Assembly: GCA_036554605.1 (NCBI GenBank) | Contig: DATBMY010000441.1 | Span: forward strand, 1 to 15,917 | Reading direction: 5' to 3' | Source: DATBMY01 sp036554605 | GTDB taxonomy: Bacteria > Acidobacteriota > Blastocatellia > UBA7656 | DNA: 15,917 nucleotides | Shown here: positions 9,201 through 14,122 of the stretch, in pieces | How positions within the stretch are numbered: the first letter of the stretch is position 1 | How the letters are laid out: each line of letters opens with the position of its first letter | The notes under the pieces: generated by a model | The model's input: the letters and a program-made list of their open reading frames with translations, nothing else | What the model was told of the DNA's origin: nothing | The model's database searches: none | Program-made: the position numbers and the translations under genes

Positions 9201-9623
9201 CTGGGAGTTGTTTTCTCCGGTGCCGACCCAGACCGTGAGCGGATTCTTAGGATCGAGGACCACGACGCCTATCGAGTACGAAGCTTCGTTATCGAAGACG
9301 GGCGTCCAGGTTGTGCCGTTGTTGGTCGTCTTCCACACGCCGCCCGATGCCACGGCGACATAGTAATGGCTCGGGTCCTTTGGGTGGACGGCGAGGTCGG
9401 ATATGCGGCCGGAGGTGAACGCGGGGCCGATCAGGCGAAGGCGCAGCCCGTTGAACGTAGCGGGCGACATGGGATCGGCCGGGCGCGCCGGCTCTTGCCT
9501 GGCTTGCTGCTGATCGCTTTGTTGCTGGCCGGACCTCCGCTCCTCCTGGGCCAGCGCCGCGAGCGGCGTGATTATCAACGCGACTGCAAAGTACGTGAAC
9601 AGGAACCCTCTTAATCTTCTCAC
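6270..9623 (-). CDS. Large secreted VPS10/sortilin-like Asp-box beta-propeller protein
   Basis: This 1117-residue protein has an N-terminal signal peptide (about 1-25, ending ALAQ) followed by a short Q-rich linker. From about residue 55 to 790 it carries roughly eleven Asp-box (BNR) repeats of the form S/T-x-D-x-G-x-x-W, for example SDDGGKTW, TTDGGKTW, STDAGATW, SSDRGESW, SYDRGATW, SDDRGDSW, TEDGGKTW, STDAGRSW and SIDGGKKW. They alternate with DPxxxxxVYVA strands, as in the VPS10/sortilin and xyloglucanase-like propellers. A C-terminal region (about 790-1117) has a beta-sandwich-like section, an eight-Q tract and a long charged, probably helical end. The start is GTG at 9623 with GGAGGT eight bases upstream. 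Such proteins are often annotated as glycosyl hydrolases, but no catalytic residues can be identified here; binding of peptides or glycans outside the cytoplasm is equally possible. The M20 amidohydrolase downstream would suit an exported degradation role (inference). Confidence 0.92.
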   Translation of the reverse strand: MRRLRGFLFTYFAVALIITPLAALAQEERRSGQQQSDQQQARQEPARPADPMSPATFNGLRLRLIGPAFTSGRISDLAVHPKDPSHYYVAVASGGVWKTTNNGTTWTPVFDNEASYSIGVVVLDPKNPLTVWVGTGENNSQRSVSYGDGVYRSDDGGKTWKNMGLKQSEHIGRIAIDPRDSNVVYVAAQGPLWGPGGDRGLYKTTDGGKTWNKVLNISENTGVSDVAIDPNEPDTLYAAAYQRRRHVWTLINGGPESALHKSTDAGATWKRLRAGLPTVQMGRIGIAISPADTNVVYATVEAAERRGGIFRSSDRGESWERRNPYDTTAMYYGEIFAHPKDVDRIYVPNVLTMVSDDGGRTLRPLGERAKHVDNHVVWVDPANTNHYLIGSDGGLYESYDRGATWDFKENLPVTQFYDVTTDNAAPFYNVYGGTQDNFSVGGPSRTRSASGIVNSDWIVTNGGDGFRTQVDPEDPNILFSESQYGGLVRFDKRTGERVGIQPQVARAEAPLRWNWDSPFIISPHSRARLYFAANKLYRSDDRGDSWTLISGELSRAINRDELPVMGKVWGVDTVARHASTSFFGNATALAESPKKEGLIYIGTDDGLMQVTEDGGKTWRKIDKFPGVPDMTYVSRILASSHDANTVYATFDNHKNADFKPYVLKSTDAGRSWVSITSNLPANGPTLAVAEDHVNPGLLFVGTEFGLFFSIDGGKKWVQLKGGMPTIAVRDLNIQKRENDLVVGTFGRGIYILDDYTPLRTISAETLGQEALLFPVKNTMMFIQSQPLGGRGKAFQGETFYTADNPPYGAVFTYYMKEPIRTRRQIRQEAERRAERENRPVRMPTGEELRAEEEEEAPAILFTVTDSAGRVVRRLTAPATAGMQRIAWDMRYPAPTIPQQQQQQQPEEESIFAQPPGGPLVMPGRYRVTMAKRVGGVLTPVGGAQEFSVYVEGQERMAPADFAALVEFQQKAARLQRAVTGALNTANEHKTRIGLMKRAITESTAADPKLMDDANAIDRKLTNILIALRGDQAAARRNENTPPTIQERVGFIVGSHRMSLARPTRTQAEQYEAAARDFEAVLAELRSLVEGDIARLEKALEAAGAPYTPGRLPEWKDN

Positions 9624-9730
9624 AGTTTTCTACCTCCCCGTGGCGCGTGAGCACGTCGGCGCGCGGCGTCAGAGATCCGATTATTTATCGATCAGATGGA
9701 TTGAATGAATGAAGCTGAAATGAGTCTAAA

Positions 9731-9752
9731 GGCCGCTTCATATAAAGCGGCC
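9731..9752 (-). terminator. Candidate terminator hairpin downstream of the lipocalin-like gene
   Basis: An 8-base perfect stem (GGCCGCTT at 9731-9738, AAGCGGCC at 9745-9752) closes a six-base loop. Read on the minus strand it is followed by TTTAGACTCATTT, a moderate T-rich tail. It lies about 110 bases past the stop of the gene ending at 9864. Confidence 0.5.
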
Positions 9753-9775
9753 TCTTCCACTGGTAGACCAAGAAT

Positions 9776-9840
9776 GTTCAGAGTTCAAGCCTTAGCTTGC
9801 ATTATGCCGGTACGGGCAACCTGAAGGTTGAACTCTGAAC
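9776..9840. repeat. Inverted repeat with heptad substructure
   Basis: Perfect 13-base arms (9776-9788 and 9828-9840, GTTCAGAGTTCAA and its reverse complement) enclose about 39 bases. Reading inward from each end the sequence continues in approximate 7-base steps (GTTCAGA, GTTCAAG, CCTTAGC from the left; GTTCAGA, GTTCAAC, CTTCAGG from the right). This resembles the other paired arrays in the window. It lies 24 bases past the stop of the lipocalin-like gene and could also slow transcription. Confidence 0.7.
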
Positions 9841-9863
9841 CTCATACTCATTGCGACGAAACA

Positions 9864-10316
9864 CTAAGGGAGCCGCTCGAACGTGAACTCGACGTTCGTC
9901 GCGCCGGCCGGCTTGAGCGTCAGCTTATTGCCGCTCAGCGCGAACTCCCATTCGCTCGGCTTGCCCATTGACGAAGGGCTGGCCTGGGCGACCTGGTTGA
10001 GGATGATCTTGTTGCCCTTGATCTCAAACTTGCCCGCCGTCGCGCGCAATCCGTTATATGCCTGCGCGACTTTCTTCATGCGGTCGGCCTCGGGCTCCTG
10101 CTGCGTCCAGGTTGGGCGGTCGACGTCCGACTGCACGAACGCCATGTAGTTGCCGTGCACTACTATCATGCCTTTGGACTGAGCCTCGGTTCGCTCGCCG
10201 CCCTGGAACTTGACGGAAACGAATTTGTAAGCGCCATCGAGCTTCGGCGTCTGCGCCTGCGCGATTGCGACGGCGGCAAAAAGCATCGCCAGAATTATTC
10301 CTGCTTTCGATTTCAT
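9864..10316 (-). CDS. Small secreted lipocalin-like protein of unknown function
   Basis: This 150-residue protein has a signal peptide (cleavage near residue 21, AIAQA before QTPK). The mature part shows the pattern of small lipocalin-like or META-type barrels: L-D-G-A-Y-K-F-V-S near the start, a GMIVVHGNYMAFVQ strand pair, and a C-terminal series of alternating strands (GKFEIKGNKIILNQV, WEFALSGNKLTLKP, VEFTFERL). There are no obvious catalytic residues and no cysteines after the leader. GGAGGG lies five bases upstream of the ATG, and a good sigma-70-type promoter lies upstream. It appears to be a single-gene unit, divergent from the receiver gene at 10467. The fold assignment is inferred from the strand pattern; ligand and role are unknown. 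Confidence 0.85.
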   Translation of the reverse strand: MKSKAGIILAMLFAAVAIAQAQTPKLDGAYKFVSVKFQGGERTEAQSKGMIVVHGNYMAFVQSDVDRPTWTQQEPEADRMKKVAQAYNGLRATAGKFEIKGNKIILNQVAQASPSSMGKPSEWEFALSGNKLTLKPAGATNVEFTFERLP

Positions 10317-10378
10317 CTGAACCCTCCAGTTTTAGATTGCCAGTATGAGCGGTGGGACCGCACGTTTTGGAGCTACGA

Positions 10379-10408
10379 ATGATAGCCTCCGAAGCAATAC
10401 CTTTTCAA
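10379..10408 (-). promoter_or_regulatory. Candidate promoter for the lipocalin-like gene
   Basis: On the minus strand, TTGAAA (10408-10403) and TATCAT (10384-10379) are separated by 18 bases, close to the sigma-70 consensus. The predicted transcript would begin about 55 bases upstream of the ATG at 10316. Confidence 0.55.
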
Positions 10409-10439
10409 GCAGCGATTAAGCATGACCGCCGCCGGCGTA

Positions 10440-10448
10440 TGTTATACT
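10440..10448 (+). promoter_or_regulatory. Candidate extended -10 promoter for the receiver-domain gene
   Basis: The sequence TGT followed by TATACT matches an extended -10 element; no good -35 box is seen. It places the transcript start about 12 bases before the ATG at 10467. An alternative in-frame ATG at 10422 would lie upstream of this promoter, which supports the shorter protein. Confidence 0.5.
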
Positions 10449-10466
10449 GGGCAAGTATTAGCGATC

Positions 10467-10838
10467 ATGGAGCAGAAAGAAAAAATTGCCGTCCTGGTAG
10501 ACGATATGTTCTTCGCCGCGAAGATCAACGGCGCGGCCGAGGCGGCTGGGCGCAAGGTTGAGCGCATTAAAACGAGGGAGCATCTGGAAAACGCTCTGGC
10601 CAATCCGCCCTCACTCGTCATTATCGATCTCAATTCCGACCGGCTCGACCCGCTTGAGGCGATAAGCTTTTTTAAGTCCCACCCCGACTTAAACTCCATC
10701 CCAGTGGTCAGCTTCGTATCGCACGTACAAACGGACCTCATACGCCAGGCTCAATCGGCCGGGTGTGATTACGTGCTGCCGCGCTCGGCCTTCACGGCCC
10801 GCCTCGCCGATATAGTTTCGGGCAAGATCGATTCTTAA
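10467..10838 (+). CDS. Stand-alone degenerate receiver (CheY-like) domain protein
   Basis: This 123-residue protein has the alternating strand-helix pattern of a response-regulator receiver and nothing else. An acidic pair is present (D12-D13 in VLVDDMFF), a candidate phospho-acceptor D54 follows strand 3 (LVIIDLNSD), and a serine (S82 or S85 in VVSFVSHV) follows strand 4. The conserved lysine after strand 5 is replaced by arginine (R106 in YVLPRSAF). That change is unusual and may alter phosphorylation-dependent switching. There is no output domain and no adjacent histidine kinase. The longer frame from 10422 adds residues without receiver similarity. The leader before the ATG is short and lacks a clear Shine-Dalgarno sequence. 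Partner and role are unknown. Confidence 0.82.
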   Translation: MEQKEKIAVLVDDMFFAAKINGAAEAAGRKVERIKTREHLENALANPPSLVIIDLNSDRLDPLEAISFFKSHPDLNSIPVVSFVSHVQTDLIRQAQSAGCDYVLPRSAFTARLADIVSGKIDS

Positions 10839-11043
10839 AGCGCGAAAAGCGTCTGTAATGAATACGGCGATGACGCGAATGAGTACGTCGCGAAACCGCC
10901 GCCGCGCCCGCGCTGGAAAGCCGGCCCGATTATTCTTTTCATAATGAGGAGTTTGAGAGAGAGCCCGCTGAGAAACGCGGAGCGGCATCGCTTTTGCAGA
11001 AGAGTATTGCGGATTGTGTAGACTCAATATATCGGAGGGGGCT

Positions 11044-11187
11044 ATGTCGTTTCTCTGGCAATTTATAACGAATCACAGGCACTACTGGGGAGTGCCGCAT
11101 CAGATGGGCAATGAGCGTCTAGTGATGGTCTGTTACGGTTGCGGGAAAACTAAGGATGTGAAAGCTGATATCTGCCCCCGCAGCTAA
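11044..11187 (+). CDS. 47-residue Cys/His-rich small protein, possible zinc knuckle
   Basis: A 48-codon frame starts at an ATG preceded by a strong GGAGGGGG at close spacing and ends in TAA. The protein begins MSFLWQFITNHRHYWGVPH and contains C30-x2-C33 (VCYGCGK) with a third cysteine at C44 (DICP), plus H11, H13 and H19. This composition suits a small metal-binding knuckle. A weak upstream promoter (TTGCAG, 19 bases, TAGACT) is possible, and a strong hairpin follows the stop directly. I do not recognise the family. The ribosome binding site, the Cys pattern and the terminator-like hairpin together make a real gene likely. Confidence 0.6.
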   Translation: MSFLWQFITNHRHYWGVPHQMGNERLVMVCYGCGKTKDVKADICPRS

Positions 11188-11193
11188 AGCCAG

Positions 11194-11236
11194 AGCCCTG
11201 ACCCGGTTGCCCCCGTTTTAGCGCCGGGTCAGGGCT
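11194..11236. terminator. Strong hairpin between convergent genes, likely bidirectional terminator
   Basis: A perfect 13-base stem (AGCCCTGACCCGG at 11194-11206, its reverse complement at 11224-11236) encloses 17 bases. It begins 7 bases after the stop of the small plus-strand gene and includes the stop codon of the minus-strand nitrilase gene. T-rich tails are weak on both sides. Confidence 0.6.
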
Positions 11237-12116
11237 TTGCGCTGCCACGCTCGCTTGATTCCAACCCGGCCGCGCCCGCCTTTGTTACCTGTTCCGTTAT
11301 CAAAGAATAAAATTCAGGTCTTCGATCCCGCAGGCGGTCTATCTCATAAGAACCGGCGACGTTGACTATGTGATTGTTGTCGGAGGCGGCCAGATCGACT
11401 TCGGCTGTAATCACCATCTCTTCGTCGCGCGGACCTTCTACTATCGTGTCGCCGTTATAATCGATGACCTTGCTCCGTCCGATGAACTGCCACCCGCGCT
11501 CGACGCCCGCTCGATTGACCGCCGCGAAATTCAAATGGTTTTCGTGGGCACGCGCATTGACTAAGAACTCAGCGGTGCGCCACGCCCCCGTGGGCCAGTT
11601 TGTAGGAAGAATTATAAGCTGCGCGCCGAGCAGTTTGAGCGACCGCGCCGCTTCGGGAAAGCTCGCGTCATAGCATATGTTGATGCCGACCCTGCCGAAG
11701 GGCAGATCGAAGATCTCGAATCGGCGGTCACCGGGCGTCAGGAATCGGTCGACGCCCAGATAGGGCAGATGTACTTTTCGGTAATTGCCGGCCAGACCTT
11801 CCGGCCCAACAAGCATGGCCGCGTTATAGCAAATCTCACCCGACATTTCGATATAGCCGACCACCGCATGAACCCCCGCCCGGCGGCATGCGTCGGTTAT
11901 AGCACCGGCCGAGCGGCCCCCGACCGGTTCCGCATAGGGCTTCGCCTCTTCGAGGGAGGTGAAGCAGTACCCGGTCAAAGCGCACTCGGGGAAAATGACC
12001 AGTCGCGCCCCTTGCTCTGCCGCCTCGTTTATGTGATCGATTACACGGCCGAGATTCAACGCGACGTTGCCTATCTCGACGTTCATCTGCACGCAAGCAA
12101 TCTTTGTTGTCGCCAT
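11229..12116 (-). CDS. Carbon-nitrogen hydrolase (nitrilase superfamily amidase)
   Basis: This 295-residue cytoplasmic protein has the full nitrilase-superfamily catalytic triad: E44 in VIFPECALTGY, K114 in NYRKVHLPYLG and C148 in GINICYDASFPE. The downstream blocks ILPTNWPTGAW and ARAHENHLNFAAVNRAG are typical of aliphatic amidase or N-carbamoylase-like branches. Enzymes of this superfamily hydrolyse C-N bonds in amides, carbamoyl amines or nitriles; the substrate is not determined here. The ATG at 12116 has AGGA at an acceptable spacing. An octad repeat array begins 12 bases upstream of the start, and no clear promoter is seen between them. The stop codon lies inside the hairpin at 11194-11236. 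Confidence 0.92.
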   Translation of the reverse strand: MATTKIACVQMNVEIGNVALNLGRVIDHINEAAEQGARLVIFPECALTGYCFTSLEEAKPYAEPVGGRSAGAITDACRRAGVHAVVGYIEMSGEICYNAAMLVGPEGLAGNYRKVHLPYLGVDRFLTPGDRRFEIFDLPFGRVGINICYDASFPEAARSLKLLGAQLIILPTNWPTGAWRTAEFLVNARAHENHLNFAAVNRAGVERGWQFIGRSKVIDYNGDTIVEGPRDEEMVITAEVDLAASDNNHIVNVAGSYEIDRLRDRRPEFYSLITEQVTKAGAAGLESSERGSAKP

Positions 12117-12127
12117 ACCAATCCTTT

Positions 12128-12167
12128 GGGGAGAAGGGGAGAAGGGGTGAAGGGGTGGAGGGGTGGG
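12128..12167. repeat. Octad repeat array, left half of an inverted pair
   Basis: Five 8-base units in exact register read GGGGAGAA twice, then GGGGTGAA, GGGGTGGA and GGGGTGGG. They lie just upstream of the nitrilase start. An inverted, longer array of the same unit lies at 12246-12317. Confidence 0.85.
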
Positions 12168-12245
12168 AGCTCAGCTTCCATTGGGAGTTGCTCTCCGCGG
12201 CCTTCGGGCTTCATTCTCTTATGCAAGAATCTTAATATACCTCAT

Positions 12246-12317
12246 CACCCTTTCACCCCTTCACCCTTTCACCCCTTCTCCCCTTCTCCCCTTCTCCCTT
12301 TCACCCCTTCTCCCCTT
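12246..12317. repeat. Octad repeat array, right half of the inverted pair
   Basis: Nine 8-base units in unbroken register alternate between CACCCTTT, CACCCCTT, CTCCCCTT and CTCCCTTT. They are the reverse complement type of the array at 12128-12167, with 78 bases between the arrays. The array ends five bases from the 3' CCA of the selenocysteine tRNA gene. Confidence 0.85.
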
Positions 12318-12322
12318 TAAGA

Positions 12323-12420
12323 TGGCGGAGGCGTGTGGGAATCGAACCCACCCGGGCCGCCTCTCGGCGACCTGCAACGGGTTTGAAGCCCGCGAGAACC
12401 ACCAGGCCCCCTGCGCCTCC
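12323..12420 (-). tRNA. selC: tRNA-Sec (anticodon UCA)
   Basis: Read on the minus strand this 98-base gene has the special shape of a bacterial selenocysteine tRNA. The acceptor stem is long (GGAGGCGC with ACGCCTCC: seven pairs plus a C-A mismatch at the eighth), the D-stem is extended with a tiny TGGT loop, and the anticodon stem-loop is CGGG-CTTCAAA-CCCG with anticodon TCA. The variable arm is long, with seven pairs closed by a GAGA tetraloop. The T-arm is GTGGG-TTCGATT-CCCAC, the discriminator base is G, and CCA is encoded. It inserts selenocysteine at UGA codons together with SelB and is charged through SerRS and SelA. It lies 52 bases downstream of amrA on the same strand, so co-transcription and processing are possible. 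Confidence 0.95.
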
Positions 12421-12430
12421 GCTCGCCTTG

Positions 12431-12460
12431 AAAGTAGCAGCCCGCGCGCGCGCCTGGCAA
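12431..12460 (-). promoter_or_regulatory. Weak candidate promoter for tRNA-Sec
   Basis: TTGCCA (12460-12455) is a good -35 match, but the paired -10, TACTTT (12436-12431) at 18 bases, is poor. The spacing would start transcription only a few bases before the tRNA. Transcription from the amr genes is the alternative. Confidence 0.3.
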
Positions 12461-12472
12461 GCAGCGCGCGAT

Positions 12473-13012
12473 TCAATCCTTGCCGAAGCGTCGCACGGTG
12501 AATCGCTCGACTCGCACCATTTCGCCCATCTTTATCCCGGCTTTTATGTGCACGGCTCTCCACTGCTCATCGACGGTCGTTATGCCCGAGATGCCGGGCA
12601 AAAGCAGCCCCCGGCGCGTGCCGTCCAACGTCTCTATGATGACGCCAAAACGCAAAGGGTCGAGGTCGAGCGGGCCGCGGGCCGGCTCGGGCGGCGACAG
12701 CACGTCGACTCCATAAGTAAGGTCCGGCAGTTCGGCGGGTGAAACCGGAGGAAAGCGCGGGTCGCGCGTGGCCGCGCTGATGGCGTTTTCGATCACCTCT
12801 TCGGCCAGGCTCTCGTGCCCGGGCTCTATGGTCCCTATGCAGCCGCGCAACCGGCCGTCTGTGGTCCTCAGCGTGACAAAGCTCGCGGCGCGCTCCGAAA
12901 GCATCCCTTGCGGGCTTTCGGGCGGCTTGAGCTTTACGCCGCTGTCTATATAGGCTTCGACCGCGAGCCGGGCAAGCTTCGTCAGCGTTATGTCATCGGG
13001 CGGAACGCGCAT
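12473..13012 (-). CDS. amrA: AMMECR1-domain protein (AmmeMemoRadiSam system protein A)
   Basis: This 179-residue protein spans an AMMECR1 domain of normal length. The signature LRGCIGT is at 55-61, inside the usual context TLRTTDGRLRGCIGTIEP. It is followed by NAISAATRDPRFPPVSPAEL and a C-terminal GLLLPGISGITTVDEQW segment characteristic of the family. AMMECR1 proteins are widespread in archaea, bacteria and eukaryotes. In bacteria they are linked to a MEMO-like protein and a radical SAM enzyme, and their chemistry is not established. The start ATG has AGGG eight bases upstream, 15 bases after the stop of amrB, so the two form an operon. The proteins are separate here rather than fused as in some bacteria. 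The radical SAM partner is not in the window. Confidence 0.95.
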   Translation of the reverse strand: MRVPPDDITLTKLARLAVEAYIDSGVKLKPPESPQGMLSERAASFVTLRTTDGRLRGCIGTIEPGHESLAEEVIENAISAATRDPRFPPVSPAELPDLTYGVDVLSPPEPARGPLDLDPLRFGVIIETLDGTRRGLLLPGISGITTVDEQWRAVHIKAGIKMGEMVRVERFTVRRFGKD

Positions 13013-13027
13013 AATAAACCCTGCTCT

Positions 13028-13840
13028 TCATCCCTGGTTTTCATCCACAAGCACCGCGACCATATAGCCCACGCCGAACGGGCCTTCGTAGCTGAGGACC
13101 TGCTGGTGGCCGAGCCGGTCTCCGGCGCAGCCGAGCGCGATTACAATAGAGCGATAGCCGCATTCGCCGGCTCGCTCTCTAAGCTCCGGGTCGATATCCG
13201 TCACGCCTTGCGCGTCCCCGCCCGCGATTGAGGCGACTATCTGCTCGTCAAAAAGATGCGCCGTCGGCTCATACTCGTAAGGCCCGTCCTCTATCAAGCG
13301 GTGGCTCAAATCCCCGCTCGCGACAAGCGCGACGCGCTTTTCGCTCTCGCGAGCTGCATGCCTTATAGCGCGGCCAAACGCAAGATGCCTGTCATTGCCG
13401 AGCAGCGTGAAGCCTATGACCACGACCGGACCCGTCCATCCGGCCTCGCGCAGGTAATAAAGCGGCACCATCGCGCCATGATCGAGCGGGTGCTCGCGGC
13501 CAAGCTCGCTAAGCGTCACCCCTTCAATGAGGGCGGCCTTCTTAATATGGTCTATCAAGTCGAGATCGTTTTTAAACGAGAGACGGACGCCCGGCGCATA
13601 GAAGCTGCCGAAATCGCCCCGCAATTCTGGAGAAGGACGAACGGTGAATTTGCGCGGGTCGAGAGGCGAATGGGGCGATATGACTACGACCGTATCGGGT
13701 ATGTTATCTACAAGACGCCGGGAAAACTCTCGCAAAGCCTCGCGGGAGTCGGCTACCTCAAGCACGCGGTCGCCCCCGACCTCGGGTACAAGCAGCGGCG
13801 GATGCGGGGCTATTCCCGCAAATACAATTGAACCATTCAT
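13028..13840 (-). CDS. amrB: MEMO/LigB-type class III dioxygenase-like protein (AmmeMemoRadiSam system protein B)
   Basis: This 270-residue protein has the LigB/MEMO fold signatures: H13 in GIAPHPPLL, H57 in VVISPHSPLD, the HPLDHGAMVPLYYL block with H117, D120 and H121, and SGDLSHRL with H180. The first two histidines correspond to metal ligands of class III extradiol dioxygenases, so metal binding is likely. The family includes ring-cleaving dioxygenases and the eukaryotic MEMO1 protein; the actual substrate of the bacterial system is unknown. AAGGA lies seven bases before the ATG, and a TTGAAG/TATCAT promoter lies further upstream. It is the first gene of the amrB-amrA(-selC) unit. Confidence 0.93.
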   Translation of the reverse strand: MNGSIVFAGIAPHPPLLVPEVGGDRVLEVADSREALREFSRRLVDNIPDTVVVISPHSPLDPRKFTVRPSPELRGDFGSFYAPGVRLSFKNDLDLIDHIKKAALIEGVTLSELGREHPLDHGAMVPLYYLREAGWTGPVVVIGFTLLGNDRHLAFGRAIRHAARESEKRVALVASGDLSHRLIEDGPYEYEPTAHLFDEQIVASIAGGDAQGVTDIDPELRERAGECGYRSIVIALGCAGDRLGHQQVLSYEGPFGVGYMVAVLVDENQG

Positions 13841-13898
13841 GGTCTATTCCTTATTCGAGTTAACCGGCCAACCCCCACACAAGCGGTCTTGATAGTGA

Positions 13899-13928
13899 AT
13901 GATACTCCGCGCCGCGAAATGGCTTCAA
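13899..13928 (-). promoter_or_regulatory. Candidate promoter for amrB-amrA
   Basis: On the minus strand TTGAAG (13928-13923) and TATCAT (13904-13899) are separated by 18 bases. The predicted transcript starts about 50 bases before the amrB ATG. The -10 region resembles that of the lipocalin-like gene at 10379-10408. Confidence 0.5.
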
Positions 13929-13957
13929 GGCGAGGCTATCGAGCCTGCGCATTATAA

Positions 13958-13986
13958 TTGCCGCGCATGGCTTCTTAATCTATACT
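13958..13986 (+). promoter_or_regulatory. Candidate promoter for the secreted Cys-rich protein gene
   Basis: TTGCCG (13958-13963) and TATACT (13981-13986) are exactly 17 bases apart. They predict a leader of about 130 bases before the ATG at 14123. Confidence 0.55.
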
Positions 13987-14012
13987 GCAAGCTGCATCGT
14001 GCATGAGTGATC

Positions 14013-14036
14013 GGGTTCGCCGAGGCGGTCGAACCC
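14013..14036 (+). other. Hairpin in the 5' leader of the 14123 gene
   Basis: GGGTTCG-CCG pairs with CGG-T-CGAACCC around an AGG loop, giving ten pairs with one bulged base. It lies within the predicted leader, about 20 bases after the transcript start. There is no following T-tract. It could stabilise the transcript or control it; nothing identifies a known riboswitch. Confidence 0.4.
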
Positions 14037-14122
14037 TTCTGGCTGGGACTTATGTTAGAGCGGATGTTTTCTTCGATGGATCATCTGCCCCATGAAATAA
14101 CCGAACAACAAAAGAGGAAATT

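Noticed and set aside
10422..10466. An N-terminal extension of the receiver gene from an upstream in-frame ATG.
   Set aside because: The extended -10 element at 10440-10448 lies inside this stretch, so transcripts from it could not include the upstream ATG, and the added residues do not fit the receiver fold.
10689..11027. A 112-codon minus-strand open frame over the end of the receiver gene and the following gap.
   Set aside because: Half of it is antisense to the receiver gene, the protein has no recognisable pattern, and GC-rich DNA gives many such frames. The gap 10839-11043 holds nothing else beyond a weak promoter for the small gene.
11194..11236. The nitrilase stop is a UGA placed inside a strong hairpin, with 14 further sense codons before a TAG, in a window that contains tRNA-Sec: a possible selenocysteine codon with a SECIS-like element.
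   Set aside because: The conserved nitrilase domain with its active-site Cys is complete before this UGA, the extension shows no family features, and the hairpin lies exactly between convergent genes where a terminator is expected. A SelB-type SECIS search plus homologue alignment past the stop would settle it.
12246..12317. A possible CRISPR-like or direct repeat array.
   Set aside because: Units are 8 bases and contiguous with no unique spacers, and no cas gene is present; it is a short tandem array.
11769..12320. A plus-strand frame ending in a Pro/Phe/His/Ser-rich repeat tail.
   Set aside because: The tail is translation of the octad array and the rest is antisense to the nitrilase gene.
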